This document shows positions 1 to 8,352 of a DNA stretch of 64,000 nucleotides, one piece after another. Under the pieces are notes generated by a model. That model was not told the origin of the DNA, searched no databases, and saw only the letters and a list, made by a program, of their open reading frames with translations. Position numbers and translations under genes: made by a program. Numbering within the stretch: position 1 is the stretch's first letter; every line of letters starts with the position of its first letter. This DNA comes from Catellatospora coxensis (GTDB lineage Bacteria; Actinomycetota; Actinomycetes; Mycobacteriales; Micromonosporaceae), in contig NZ_BONI01000029.1 of the NCBI RefSeq assembly GCF_016862635.1, forward strand, positions 35,783 to 99,782, given 5' to 3'.

Positions 1-91
1 CGCGAACGCCGCGGCGGCTGACCGCTATTGAGCGGCGCACATCGTGGCTCCACCGCCGGTTGGCCTAGGCCATCGCTGTCGCGGCTGGGCT

Positions 92-155
92 TGATCCGTT
101 TTTGTGGACGATGGACGTCGCTATAGCAGCGGCAGGCGTCCACAAAAACGGATCA
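92..155. repeat. Perfect inverted repeat with GATC-ended arms
   Basis: Arms at 93-110 (GATCCGTTTTTGTGGACG) and 137-154 are exact reverse complements, giving an 18-bp stem (19 with the T/A at 92 and 155) around a 26-nt loop. It lies upstream of the RlpA-like gene and could end transcription from an upstream gene or be a small palindromic element like the others in this window. Bases 1-91 show no gene I can support; they may include the last codons of a gene cut by the window edge. Confidence 0.8.
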
Positions 156-237
156 TCGGCGGGTGGCGGGCCGCGGGGGCGTGTCGTTCGATCGGGCGAA
201 CCTTGTGGGGCAAAAGCACCCAATATGCTCGATCCTT

Positions 238-266
238 TTGACATGCCATGCGTACGCCTCGATACG
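238..266 (+). promoter_or_regulatory. Candidate promoter of the RlpA-like gene
   Basis: A perfect -35 hexamer TTGACA at 238-243 is followed after 17 bp by GATACG at 261-266, a partial match to a -10 box. It lies about 73 bp upstream of the chosen TTG start, leaving a moderate leader. This is pattern-based only. Confidence 0.4.
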
Positions 267-338
267 GTCGGCTTCGGCCCCGGTTCGCGTGAACGTGGCG
301 ACCGGCGCCCGTCCTGTTGCCTACGGAAGGTCAGCACC

Positions 339-899
339 TTGCCCGGCCGACATTCACTGCCCCGTAAGCCCCGTCGCAGGCTCGCCCCGTTCGCCACCGC
401 CACCGTCGCCACGGCCGTCCTGGTCGGAGGCGGTCTGATCGCCGCCGAAGTGGCCGCCGAACCCCAGCAGAACGATCCCACCGCCGCCGCCGGAGAGACC
501 GCCGCGACCCCGTCGCCGTCACCGAAGGTCACCGACGCCCGCCGCGAAGCCCCGCAGCGCCCGTCCCGCGGCAACCGCAACGCCCCCGCCTCGCCGACCG
601 AGACCGCCACGGTGCTCGACTCCGGCACCTGCAAGGCGTCCTACTACGACGAACCGCAGGGCACCGCCAACGGCGAGACCTTCGACCCGGACGCGCTGAC
701 CGCGGCGCACAAGTCGCTGAAGTTCAACACCCGGGTCCGGGTCACCAACACCGCCAACGGCAAGTCCGTCGTGGTACGCATCAACGACCGCGGCCCCTAC
801 ATCACCGGCCGCTGCCTGGACCTGTCCCGGGCCGCCTTCGCCGAGATCGCGAATCTGAGCAGCGGAGTGACGACCGTACGGTACGACATCCTGGCCTAG
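339..899 (+). CDS. RlpA-like double-psi beta-barrel secreted protein
   Basis: The product is 186 aa. Residues about 12-38 are a basic stretch followed by a hydrophobic segment, which reads as a signal or anchor sequence. A low-complexity Pro/Ala/Thr linker follows to about residue 95. The C-terminal 90 residues are a double-psi beta-barrel with KASYYDEP at its start, [17 protein letters not shown] in the middle and the acidic NDRGPY motif. RlpA-type proteins act on peptidoglycan; enzymatic activity here is unproven. The TTG start is chosen because GGAAGG lies 8 nt upstream. A longer reading frame from 102 would run through the inverted repeat at 92-155 and is less likely. Confidence 0.75.
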   Translation: MPGRHSLPRKPRRRLAPFATATVATAVLVGGGLIAAEVAAEPQQNDPTAAAGETAATPSPSPKVTDARREAPQRPSRGNRNAPASPTETATVLDSGTCKASYYDEPQGTANGETFDPDALTAAHKSLKFNTRVRVTNTANGKSVVVRINDRGPYITGRCLDLSRAAFAEIANLSSGVTTVRYDILA

Positions 900-925
900 C
901 CGTTCAGGCATGTCAGTATGTCCAT

Positions 926-1552
926 GTGGCTGCCATATACCTGGAACTCGGCTCAAAACGGATCTTCGCGTGCGCCCTGGAGTGGCCCGGCTGGTGCCGC
1001 TCCGGGCGTGACGCGCAGCACGCCCTCGCGGCGCTGACCTCCTACGCCGAGCGCTACGCGGTCGTCGCCGAGCGGGCGAAGATCCCGTTCGAGCCCGGTG
1101 ACGTACGCGTGGTGGAGCGCGTGCGCGGCGGCTCGACCACCGACTTCGGCGCGCCGGAGCAGCCCGCGTCCGCCGACTTCGCCCCACGCGACCACGACAC
1201 CGCGCAGCGGCAGGCCGCGCTCGTGCGGGCCGCCTGGGACGTCTTCGCCGACGTCGTCGCGGTCACCCCTGCCGAGCTGCGCAAAGGTCCGCGCGGCGGA
1301 GGGCGGGACCGGGACCGGATGGTCGAGCACGTGATCGCCGCGGAGGTGTCGTACGCCCGCCGGATCGGGGTCCGGCACCTCGCGCCCGGCGACACCGCGG
1401 CGCTGCGCGCCGAGGTCCTGGAGGTGCTGGGCAGCCCGACGGACGGCGCCCCGCCGCCGCGCGGCGGCTGGCCGCACTCCTACGCGGCCCGCCGGATCGC
1501 CTGGCACGTGCTCGACCACGCCTGGGAGATGCAGGACCGCGCCACGCCGTAA
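926..1552 (+). CDS. Conserved hypothetical protein, possible DinB-like C-terminal bundle
   Basis: The product is 208 aa, GTG start, 26 nt after the RlpA-like gene on the same strand. The first 60 residues (YLELGSKRIFACALEWPGWC and onwards) look like a small alpha/beta domain. The second half has helices with spaced histidines (MVEHVIAAEVSYARR and RIAWHVLDHAWEMQDR), which resemble DinB/YfiT-type helical bundles. No catalytic assignment can be made. Codon use is the same as that of the neighbours, so it is probably a real native gene. The next gene, proS, starts 97 nt downstream. Confidence 0.6.
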   Translation: MAAIYLELGSKRIFACALEWPGWCRSGRDAQHALAALTSYAERYAVVAERAKIPFEPGDVRVVERVRGGSTTDFGAPEQPASADFAPRDHDTAQRQAALVRAAWDVFADVVAVTPAELRKGPRGGGRDRDRMVEHVIAAEVSYARRIGVRHLAPGDTAALRAEVLEVLGSPTDGAPPPRGGWPHSYAARRIAWHVLDHAWEMQDRATP

Positions 1553-1648
1553 ACGGCTCGTACCGCGTACGCCCTGCTCATAGGATCGGCGGATCGCCCG
1601 GCGGGCACGCCGCCGGTCCGACAGGCAGAGAGTGCAGGTGTACGTGTA

Positions 1649-3349
1649 ATGCGCTGGTCAGAGCTCTACGTCCCGACCCTCCGCCAGGACCCGGCGGGGG
1701 CGGACGCCGTCAGCCACCGGCTGCTCCTGCGCGCGGGCTACATCCGGCAGCTGATGGCGGGCCACTACTCGCTGCTGCCGCTGGCCGTACGGGTCCGCGC
1801 GAAGATCATCGAGGTGATCCGCGAGGAGATGTCGCGCATCGGCGCGCAGGAGTTCCTGCTGCCCACCATGCAGCCGGCCGAGGTCTGGCAGAAGAGCGGC
1901 CGCTGGGACAAGATCGGCGCGGAGATGTTCCGGCTGACCGACCGCAAGGGCGTCGACGTCGCGATGGGCATGACCCACGAGGAGATCTTCACGACCATCG
2001 CCCAGGAGCTGCGCTCCTACCGCGACCTGCCCCAGCGCTGGTACCAGTTCCAGACGAAGTTCCGCGACGAGCCCCGCCCCAAGAGCGGCCTGATCCGGGT
2101 CCGCGAGTTCACCATGAAGGACTCCTACAGCTTCGACGTCGACGGCACCGGGCTCGACCGGTCCTTCGACCTGCACCACGAGGCGTACACGCGGATCTTC
2201 GCCCGGCTCGGCATCCCCGCCATCCCGGTCGAGGCCTCCAGCGGCATCATGGGCGGCAGCGACTCGATCGAGTTCATGTGCCCGACCGCCGCCGGCGAGG
2301 ACATCGTCGTGCACTGCGCCTGCGGGTACGCCGCGAACGTGGAGAAGGCCACCTCGCACCTGCCCCAGGTCGCCGACGGCGACGGCCTGAGCGCGCCCGA
2401 GGCGTTCGACACCCCGGCCGTGCGCACCATCGAGGACCTGGTCACCGGCTTCGGCGTCACCGCCGACCGCCAGGTCAAGACCCTGGTGTACGTCGTCGAC
2501 GACCAGCTCACCCTCGTGCTCATGCGCGGCGACCACGCCCTGGTCGAGCAGAAGCTCATCGACACCCTGGCCGCGGTGAACGTGCGCCCCGCCCACCCCG
2601 AGGAGATCCGCGAGGCCCTCGGCGCGCTGCCGGGCAGCCTCGGCGGCGTCGGCGTCACCGGCCTGCCGATCCTCGCCGACCTCGCCCTGCGCGGCCGCCG
2701 CGACATGACCACGGGCGCCAACCGCGACGGCGTACACCTGCGCGGCGTCGACGTCGACCGCGACATCGCCGTCAGCCGCTGGGCGGACCTGCGCGAAGTC
2801 GTCGCCGGCGAACCCTGCGCCCGCTGCGAGCAGCCCCTGGACGTGCTGCGCACCGTCGAGATCGGGCACATCTTCAAGCTCGGCGGCCGCTACACCGAGA
2901 CCCTGGGCGTCACCGTGCTCGGGGCCGACGGCGAGCGGGTCAACCCGGTCATGGGCTGCTACGGCATCGGCGTCGAACGCGCGCTGGCGGCGATCGTCGA
3001 GACGCACCACGACGACAAGGGCATCGTGTGGCCGGTGACGGTCGCGCCGTTCGACGTCGCGATCGCGGTGCTCGGCAACGCCGACGACGTCGTCTCGGCC
3101 GCCGAGTCGCTGTACGCCGGGCTGCGCGGGCAGCGCATGGACGTGCTGCTCGACGACCGGGCCGAACGCCCCGGGGTGAAGTTCAGCGACATCGAGCTGA
3201 TCGGTGTGCCGTACCGCATCACGGTCGCCGCCCGCGGGCTGGCCGAGGGCACCGTCGAGTTCACCGACCGGGCCACCGGCCACACCGAGCGCATCCCGCT
3301 GTCCGGCGCGGTCGCCCATGTCACCGCCGCGGTGCGCGCCACCGAGTGA
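1649..3349 (+). CDS. proS: Proline--tRNA ligase
   Basis: The product is 566 aa, the usual length of the bacterial-type enzyme with an inserted editing domain. It charges tRNA-Pro with proline in the cytoplasm. Class II motif 2 is seen around PRPKSGLIRVREFTMKDSY (about residues 140-160), the YbaK-like proofreading insertion occupies about residues 230-400, motif 3 is GCYGIGVERALAA near 435, and an anticodon-binding domain forms the C-terminus (VAPFDVAIAVLGN onwards). The ATG is the first in-frame start after a spaced leader. No truncation or frameshift is seen. Confidence 0.97.
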   Translation: MRWSELYVPTLRQDPAGADAVSHRLLLRAGYIRQLMAGHYSLLPLAVRVRAKIIEVIREEMSRIGAQEFLLPTMQPAEVWQKSGRWDKIGAEMFRLTDRKGVDVAMGMTHEEIFTTIAQELRSYRDLPQRWYQFQTKFRDEPRPKSGLIRVREFTMKDSYSFDVDGTGLDRSFDLHHEAYTRIFARLGIPAIPVEASSGIMGGSDSIEFMCPTAAGEDIVVHCACGYAANVEKATSHLPQVADGDGLSAPEAFDTPAVRTIEDLVTGFGVTADRQVKTLVYVVDDQLTLVLMRGDHALVEQKLIDTLAAVNVRPAHPEEIREALGALPGSLGGVGVTGLPILADLALRGRRDMTTGANRDGVHLRGVDVDRDIAVSRWADLREVVAGEPCARCEQPLDVLRTVEIGHIFKLGGRYTETLGVTVLGADGERVNPVMGCYGIGVERALAAIVETHHDDKGIVWPVTVAPFDVAIAVLGNADDVVSAAESLYAGLRGQRMDVLLDDRAERPGVKFSDIELIGVPYRITVAARGLAEGTVEFTDRATGHTERIPLSGAVAHVTAAVRATE

Positions 3350-3421
3350 CCACGAGCCGGTGCGCGCCGTACCGTTCACGCAACGGTGCGGCGCGCACTC
3401 CGGCCGGACGAGGAGGACGCC

Positions 3422-4060
3422 ATGTGGGCCAGGATCCGGATCGAGCGGTGCCATACCGGCACCATCGACTCCCGTGACCTGCGACGGGAGTTCGTCGCCG
3501 AACTGGCCCGCCGCTACCCCGAGCAGGACTTCAGCGCCGACGCGGAGACCAGCGAACTGCCGGTGCTCGACGCGCCCGGCGCGGCCTGGGTCGTGGTGTA
3601 CGACGGCGGCCAGCCGATCGGCTGCGGTGGCCTGCGCGGGCTCGACGAGCACACCGGCGAGATCAAATGGGTGTACGTACGAGAGGCGGCCCGGGGGCGG
3701 CAGGCCGGCCGCTTGCTGCTGGCCAAGCTGGAGGACACCGCGCGCGAGCTCGGTTACACCCGGATACGTCTGAGCACCGGCGACCGCCAGCCGGAAGCGC
3801 TGGGCCTGTACCACTCGACGGGTTACCGGCCCGTCGACGCCAGCGCGCCCACGCTGCACCGACTGGAGAAGGATCTGCGCCCCCTGCCCGACGACGCGCG
3901 AAACGAAGCCCAGGACCGGTGGAGCCGCCAGGAACGTCTCGCCGCGACCCGGCGATTGCTCGCCGACACAGGCCACGAGCTGACCGCCGACGGCATCGAG
4001 CGAATGCGAGCGCGCATCGCCGAGCACGAAGCACGCCGCGCCCGACCAGACCCGAACTGA
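3422..4060 (+). CDS. GNAT family N-acetyltransferase
   Basis: The product is 212 aa. A GNAT fold covers residues about 20-150, with the core strand VVVYDGGQPIGCGGLR and an acetyl-CoA-binding loop near EAARGRQAGRLLLAKLE. A conserved STGDRQPEALGLYHSTGY segment closes the domain. A charged helical tail of about 55 residues follows. The ATG at 3422 has GAGGAGG 7 nt upstream, so the in-frame ATG at 3386 is rejected. It is clearly paralogous to the N-terminal half of the protein at 6377-7348 (shared PIGCGGLR and TGDRQPEAL blocks). The acyl acceptor is unknown. Confidence 0.88.
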   Translation: MWARIRIERCHTGTIDSRDLRREFVAELARRYPEQDFSADAETSELPVLDAPGAAWVVVYDGGQPIGCGGLRGLDEHTGEIKWVYVREAARGRQAGRLLLAKLEDTARELGYTRIRLSTGDRQPEALGLYHSTGYRPVDASAPTLHRLEKDLRPLPDDARNEAQDRWSRQERLAATRRLLADTGHELTADGIERMRARIAEHEARRARPDPN

Positions 4061-4076
4061 CATCGCCGGCCAAACA

Positions 4077-4105
4077 TGACAGGAGCTGTCAGGGTTCGCT
4101 GACAG
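4077..4105. promoter_or_regulatory. Triple TGACAG/CTGTCA element upstream of SDR gene
   Basis: TGACAG (4077-4082), CTGTCA (4086-4091) and TGACAG (4100-4105) lie in the 54-bp gap ahead of the SDR gene, forming a 15-bp palindrome plus a third half-site. This layout is typical of a dimeric repressor operator. The regulator is not identified. Confidence 0.45.
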
Positions 4106-4114
4106 GATCGACTC

Positions 4115-5029
4115 ATGGACGACACGTTGGCAGGCAGGATCGCACTGGTCGCGGGTGGTACGCGGGGTGCGGGGCGGCAGATCGCCGTGCAGTTGGGTGC
4201 GCAGGGGGCCACGGTCTACCTGACCGGGCGCAGCACCGGCGCGCAGCGCTCGGAGATGGACCGCCCCGAGACGATCGAGGAGACGGCTGAGCTGGTCCGC
4301 GCCGCCGGCGGGACCGCGATCCCGGTGCAGGTCGACCACCTGGTCCCGGAGCAGGTCGAGCGGCTGATCCGGCGGATCGACGACGAGCAGGGCCGTCTCG
4401 ACGTCCTGGTCAACGCCATCTGGGGCGCCGAGAACCTGTTCAGCTGGGACAAGAAGCTGTGGGAGGACGACCTGGAGACGGGCCGGCGCATCCTGCGGCT
4501 GGCCGTCGACACCCACATCATCACCAGCCACTACGCGCTGCCGCTGCTGATCAAACAGCCCGGCGGCCTGGTGGTGGGGATGACCGACGGCACCGAGGAG
4601 TACAACCGCGCCAACTACCGGGTCGGCTTCTTCTACGACCTGGCCAAGACGTCCGTGCTGCGGATGGCGTTCGCCCAGGGCAAGGAACTCGCGCCGTACG
4701 GAGCCACCGCCGTCGCGCTGACCCCCGGCTGGATGCGCTCGGAGATCATGCTGGAGCACTACGGCGTGACCGAGGCCAACTGGCGCGACGCCGTCGCCGC
4801 GCAACCCCACTTCGCGATCTCCGAGTCCCCGGCGTACACCGGCCGCGCCGTCGCGGCGCTCGCCGCCGACCCGCAGGTCGCCCGGTGGAACGGCCAGTCG
4901 GTCTCCAGCGGGCAGCTCGCGCGGGAGTACGGGTTCACCGACCTCGACGGCAGCCGGCCGGACTGCTGGCGCTACCTGGTCGAGGTCCAGGACCCGGGCA
5001 AGCCGGCCGACGTCACCGGCTACCGCTAG
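4115..5029 (+). CDS. SDR family oxidoreductase
   Basis: The product is 304 aa. The N-terminus carries a Rossmann nucleotide-binding loop in the form AGGTRGAGRQIAVQLG (about residues 11-27), a variant of TGxxxGIG. The active-site Tyr-x3-Lys pair is YDLAK near residue 175. An alpha/beta NAD(P)-dependent dehydrogenase or reductase role follows from the family; the substrate is unknown. It is longer than a classical SDR, with a C-terminal extension that ends in a conserved DGSRPDCWRY stretch. It converges with the LCP gene, overlapping it by 4 nt. A candidate operator lies directly upstream. Confidence 0.85.
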   Translation: MDDTLAGRIALVAGGTRGAGRQIAVQLGAQGATVYLTGRSTGAQRSEMDRPETIEETAELVRAAGGTAIPVQVDHLVPEQVERLIRRIDDEQGRLDVLVNAIWGAENLFSWDKKLWEDDLETGRRILRLAVDTHIITSHYALPLLIKQPGGLVVGMTDGTEEYNRANYRVGFFYDLAKTSVLRMAFAQGKELAPYGATAVALTPGWMRSEIMLEHYGVTEANWRDAVAAQPHFAISESPAYTGRAVAALAADPQVARWNGQSVSSGQLAREYGFTDLDGSRPDCWRYLVEVQDPGKPADVTGYR

Positions 5030-6189
5030 ACCTTCTTGTTGACGACGATCGGGTTGAGCATGACGAACTCGCCCAGCTTGTCGAGCGAGGCGGCCTTGAA
5101 CATCAGCTTGGACAGGTCGTTGAGGTCCTCGAACGACTCGCCGTTGATCTCGTAGCCGTTGTACCAGCCGCCGTTGGTCTTCAGCGACAGCAGGTCGGCG
5201 GCGGCGATGTCCTGCATGGCGAAGAAGAAGTCGATGATGTCCATGCCCCGGGGCAGGCTCATCAGCATCGACTCGCCGGCCGCCCGGATCAGATTGTTGA
5301 CCTTGCCGATGTCGGTGAGCACCCCTGCCGAGGTCGCCTTCGCCATCATCGCCTGCATGAGCTGCTGCTGGTGGCGCTGGCGGCCGTAGTCGAGCGAGTT
5401 GTCCGGCAGGTAGCGCTGCCGGGCGAAGTCCAGCGCCTCCCAGTCCTGCATGTCCCGGCAGCCCTTCCGGTGCACGTACCGCTCGTTGCCGGTGTTGCGC
5501 GAATAGGCGTTGGCCTCCTTGTCGTCCTGCATACCGCCGACGTACTTCGGCTTGCCCTTGACCATGAAGTGGTGGATCGACCTGGTGTCGGCCTCCACGC
5601 ACATGCGCACACTGCCCAGCGCCTTGATGACCTTGTTGAAGCCGCTGAAGTCCACGACCACCGCCGCCTCGAACGTGATCCCGGTCAGCTTGCCGATCAC
5701 CTGCGCGGCGAGCTTCATCCCGCCCGCCCAGTCGCCCTTGGGCCCCAACCCGGCCTGGAACGCGCCGTTTACCTTGCGATAGCCGTGGCCCGGCACGTTG
5801 ACCCGCACGTCGCGCGGCACCGACAGCAGGTACGCCTCCCGGTGCGAGGCCGACACGTGCACGATCATGATGGTGTCCGACCGCGCGTTGTCGGCCTTCT
5901 GCCCCGACCGGGTGTCGATGCCCAGCAGCAGGATGTCGAACGCGCCCTTGAGCGCCTTCGCGTCGGGCGCGGCCGACCCCGACGGCCCCGCGAGCACCTC
6001 CGGCGCGGCGACCTCGACGCTGTCGCGCAGCGTGTCGGCGAAGGACTTGACCACGATCAGGCTCCCCCCGGAGATCATCATCAGCAGCGCCCCGAACGTC
6101 ACGGCGAGCATGCTCCACAGCGGCGCGCGGCGGCGGCGAGCGGACGGCGGGGCGGCTTTGGCGGATGCACGGCGGCGGCGCTGGGACAC
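5026..6189 (-). CDS. LCP (LytR-CpsA-Psr) family glycopolymer ligase
   Basis: The product is 387 aa. A short Arg-rich cytoplasmic tail precedes one membrane helix (about residues 22-45). The extracellular LCP domain follows, with DILLLGIDTR, ARSDTIMIVHV, SVPRDVRVNVPG and a late FARQRYLPDNSLDYGRQRHQ block carrying the conserved arginines. LCP enzymes move lipid-linked glycopolymers (teichoic acids, arabinogalactan or others) onto peptidoglycan. The GTG at 6189 is preferred because GAGAGGAG sits 6 nt upstream; a longer frame from 6297 lacks this support. Confidence 0.9.
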   Translation of the reverse strand: MSQRRRRASAKAAPPSARRRRAPLWSMLAVTFGALLMMISGGSLIVVKSFADTLRDSVEVAAPEVLAGPSGSAAPDAKALKGAFDILLLGIDTRSGQKADNARSDTIMIVHVSASHREAYLLSVPRDVRVNVPGHGYRKVNGAFQAGLGPKGDWAGGMKLAAQVIGKLTGITFEAAVVVDFSGFNKVIKALGSVRMCVEADTRSIHHFMVKGKPKYVGGMQDDKEANAYSRNTGNERYVHRKGCRDMQDWEALDFARQRYLPDNSLDYGRQRHQQQLMQAMMAKATSAGVLTDIGKVNNLIRAAGESMLMSLPRGMDIIDFFFAMQDIAAADLLSLKTNGGWYNGYEINGESFEDLNDLSKLMFKAASLDKLGEFVMLNPIVVNKKV

Positions 6190-6376
6190 AGGGCGCTCCT
6201 CTCGACGGGCGACGCGCCGCGCCGCCCACTCCCCCTGAGGACGGGTCCACCACCGCCGGATGTTGCCCCGATCCGGGGACCAATCCGTGCCGTCCACACC
6301 GGATGATCGGGGTGGCGTGGGCTGACCGGCGTCGATACGGCATTCTCGACCTGGAGCCGGACGAGGGAGGATCTAC

Positions 6377-7348
6377 GTGCCACAGGTGCGCATCACGGTG
6401 CAGGACCCCGACGACGACGTGTCGCGGGAGCTGACCGCCGAGTTCCTCGCCGACATCGGCGCCCGCTACGAGCGGTCCGGCACGGCCGCGGCCCCGGCCC
6501 TGGACCTCGCGGAGCTGCGCGCGCCGGACGGCACCTGGCTGGTGATGTACGACGGGGACGAACCGATCGGCTGCGGCGGCCTGCGCCGGTGCGACGACCA
6601 CAGCGCCGAGGTCCGGCGGGTGTTCCTGCGCCCCGCCGCGCGCGGACGCAACCTGGCCCGCACGATGATGGTCGAGCTGGAGGACGTCGCCCGGCGGCGC
6701 GGCTACCGGCGCATCCGGCTCGACACCGGCGACCGCCAGCCCGAAGCCCTCCAGCTGTACCGGACCGGCGGCTACCACGAGATCGGCGACTACAACGGCA
6801 ACCCGTACGCCCGGCACTGGCTGGAGAAGGACCTCGCGCCGCGGCCCGGCGACGTGCGCGTAGTCGCCCGCAAGTACGACGGCCGCCTGCACTGGCACGC
6901 CACCATGCCCCGGCTCGGCGAGGACGAGCACGGCGTCTGGCTGGGCGCGACGACGCACACGCCGTGGCGGCGCGGCGCGGAACCGGCCGTGTTCTTCCCG
7001 GTCGCGCACGTGGTGCTGATCCCGCACGAGGGCGACTGGGTGGCCGCGTTCAACGCCGCCCCGCACCGCACCGAGATCTACATCGACGTGTCCGACCGGC
7101 CCGTGTGGCACGGCCCGGACGAGGTCGTCTCCATCGACCTGGACCTCGACGTGGTCCGCCGCCGCGAGACCGGCGCGGTGGAACTGCTCGACGAGGACGA
7201 GTTCGACGAGCACCGGATCCTGTTCGGCTACCCCGACGACGTCGTCGCCGGAGCGCGGCGCAACGCCGAAGAGCTGCTGGCGGCGGTACGCGCGCACACC
7301 GAGCCCTTCGGCGAGGCAAGCCGACCGTGGCTGGAGCGGATGAGTTGA
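6377..7348 (+). CDS. GNAT acetyltransferase fused to a DUF402 domain
   Basis: The product is 323 aa with two domains. Residues 1-155 are a GNAT fold (VMYDGDEPIGCGGLRR, then RGRNLARTMMVELED) closely related to the protein at 3422-4060. Residues about 160-320 match DUF402: an N-terminal barrel segment, HRTEIYIDVSDRPVWHG, the acidic SIDLDLDVVRR and LLDEDEFDEHRI. Known DUF402 proteins include metal-dependent nucleoside di/triphosphatases such as FomD, so a bifunctional enzyme is possible but not demonstrated. The GTG start has GGGAGGA 6 nt upstream. The fusion is unusual enough to note separately. Confidence 0.85.
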   Translation: MPQVRITVQDPDDDVSRELTAEFLADIGARYERSGTAAAPALDLAELRAPDGTWLVMYDGDEPIGCGGLRRCDDHSAEVRRVFLRPAARGRNLARTMMVELEDVARRRGYRRIRLDTGDRQPEALQLYRTGGYHEIGDYNGNPYARHWLEKDLAPRPGDVRVVARKYDGRLHWHATMPRLGEDEHGVWLGATTHTPWRRGAEPAVFFPVAHVVLIPHEGDWVAAFNAAPHRTEIYIDVSDRPVWHGPDEVVSIDLDLDVVRRRETGAVELLDEDEFDEHRILFGYPDDVVAGARRNAEELLAAVRAHTEPFGEASRPWLERMS

Positions 7349-7376
7349 TCCGGCCGCAGCCGGTGGGGCCTGGCGG

Positions 7377-7655
7377 TCACACGACGAATCCCCTGTCCTT
7401 GTACTCCCATATGGCTTCCCAGGACAGGAAGTCGCAGTCGCCGCTTCTCAGGTCGACGCAGATCGGCCCGTTGCCCCCCAGCTCGGCGTCCTCAATGCCG
7501 TGATCGATGAGATCGACGGTGTTGTACGGCACGATGAGCCGGTGGCCGTCGAGGAAGGCGCGCTCGGGCCAGACCCGGATCTCGCCGACGCCGCTCGGAA
7601 TCTGCCGCGCAAGGTACCGGGCGGCCGCCGCGATCGCACTTTGTTCATCCAGCAT
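7377..7655 (-). CDS. YrhB/Imm35-like small protein
   Basis: The product is 92 aa from the ATG at 7655. The N-terminal helix (EQSAIAAAARYLARQI) and the compact alpha/beta remainder with VPYNTVDLIDHG and VDLRSGDC resemble the YrhB domain used by some polymorphic-toxin immunity proteins. No toxin gene lies beside it: the upstream gene is the GNAT-DUF402 fusion and the other neighbour is TetR, so it may be an orphan. No strong ribosome binding site is visible, and an upstream TTG or GTG remains possible. Confidence 0.55.
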   Translation of the reverse strand: MLDEQSAIAAAARYLARQIPSGVGEIRVWPERAFLDGHRLIVPYNTVDLIDHGIEDAELGGNGPICVDLRSGDCDFLSWEAIWEYKDRGFVV

Positions 7656-7702
7656 CAGGTGATGTTCTCGCGATCGCGCCCGTGCCGACACGGCACGGTC
7701 GG

Positions 7703-8251
7703 TCAATCGGCGGTGAGGTAGCGCTGGATCGTCGGGCCGAGCCAGGTGACCAGGTCGTCCTCGGACATGGCCACGACCGGCGGGAACTCCAGGATGTAGC
7801 GGGCCAGGCCGATGCCGAGCATCTGCGCGCTGACCATCGCGGCGCGCACCGGCGCGCTCGCCGGGTCACCGGTGAGCTGGGCGATCTTCGGGGCGAGCTG
7901 CCCGGCGAAGATCTCGCGCATGCGCTCGGCCGCGCCGTCGTTGGTGATGCCGGTGCGCAGCAGCACCTGCAGTGACTCGCCGGCCTCCCACTGGCGCAGG
8001 AAGTGCCGGACGAACTCCGCCCCGAGCCGCTCGCGCGGCACCTCGGCCAGGGCGTCGAACCGCAGGTCGAACTCGGCGGCCGCGGCGAACAGCTTCTCCT
8101 TGCTGCCGAAGTAGCGCATCACCATCGCCGGGTCGATCTTCGCGTCGGCGGCGATGGACCGGATGGTGGCGCGTTCGTAGCCGTCTGCGGCGAAGCGCTC
8201 GCGCGCCGCCGCCAGGATGATCGACTTCGTTTCCTCCGAGGTACGCCGCAT
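7703..8251 (-). CDS. TetR family regulator, divergent to the flavin monooxygenase
   Basis: The product is 182 aa. A TetR helix-turn-helix lies at residues about 8-55 (ILAAARERFAADGYERATIR through MVMRYFGSKEKLF), followed by an all-helical ligand-binding domain. The start codon directly abuts a 30-bp palindrome (8252-8281), leaving no room for a ribosome binding site, so the gene may be translated leaderless or be tightly autorepressed. The divergent FAD monooxygenase gene shares a second palindrome. The simplest model is that the regulator represses both genes and is released by an aromatic-type ligand (inference). Confidence 0.88.
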   Translation of the reverse strand: MRRTSEETKSIILAAARERFAADGYERATIRSIAADAKIDPAMVMRYFGSKEKLFAAAAEFDLRFDALAEVPRERLGAEFVRHFLRQWEAGESLQVLLRTGITNDGAAERMREIFAGQLAPKIAQLTGDPASAPVRAAMVSAQMLGIGLARYILEFPPVVAMSEDDLVTWLGPTIQRYLTAD

Positions 8252-8281
8252 GTCAACAACTGTAGGCCAACACTTGTTGAC
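8252..8281. promoter_or_regulatory. TetR operator O1
   Basis: A 30-bp imperfect palindrome begins GTCAACAA, has GGCCAAC near its centre and ends TTGTTGAC. It touches the ATG of the tetR gene. It shares outer GTCAAC/GTTGAC arms and the central GGCCAAC with O2. Confidence 0.8.
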
Positions 8282-8310
8282 AATCAACCCGGCCCGGGTC
8301 TACCGTCGAA

Positions 8311-8340
8311 GTCAACAAGCGTTGGCCAACGATCGTTGAC
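8311..8340. promoter_or_regulatory. TetR operator O2
   Basis: A second 30-bp palindrome (GTCAACAAGCGTTGGCCAAC, then GATCGTTGAC) lies 59 bp centre to centre from O1 and just ahead of the ribosome binding site of the monooxygenase gene. It probably controls that gene. Confidence 0.82.
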
Positions 8341-8352
8341 CTGGAGGAAACC

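Noticed and set aside
156..338. c-di-AMP (ydaO-type) riboswitch ahead of the RlpA-like gene
   Set aside because: Such riboswitches often precede wall-hydrolase genes, but I could not match the conserved motifs in this leader. A covariance search would settle it.
1658..7297. Minus-strand open frame of 1879 codons
   Set aside because: It runs antisense through proS, GNAT, SDR and across the LCP gene. High GC keeps stops rare in the frame opposite codon position 3; the protein is low-complexity Arg/Gly/Ala/Val without any domain.
7377..7655. Toxin-immunity pair
   Set aside because: The small protein resembles immunity domains, but no adjacent gene looks like a toxin; the neighbours are a GNAT-DUF402 enzyme and a TetR regulator.
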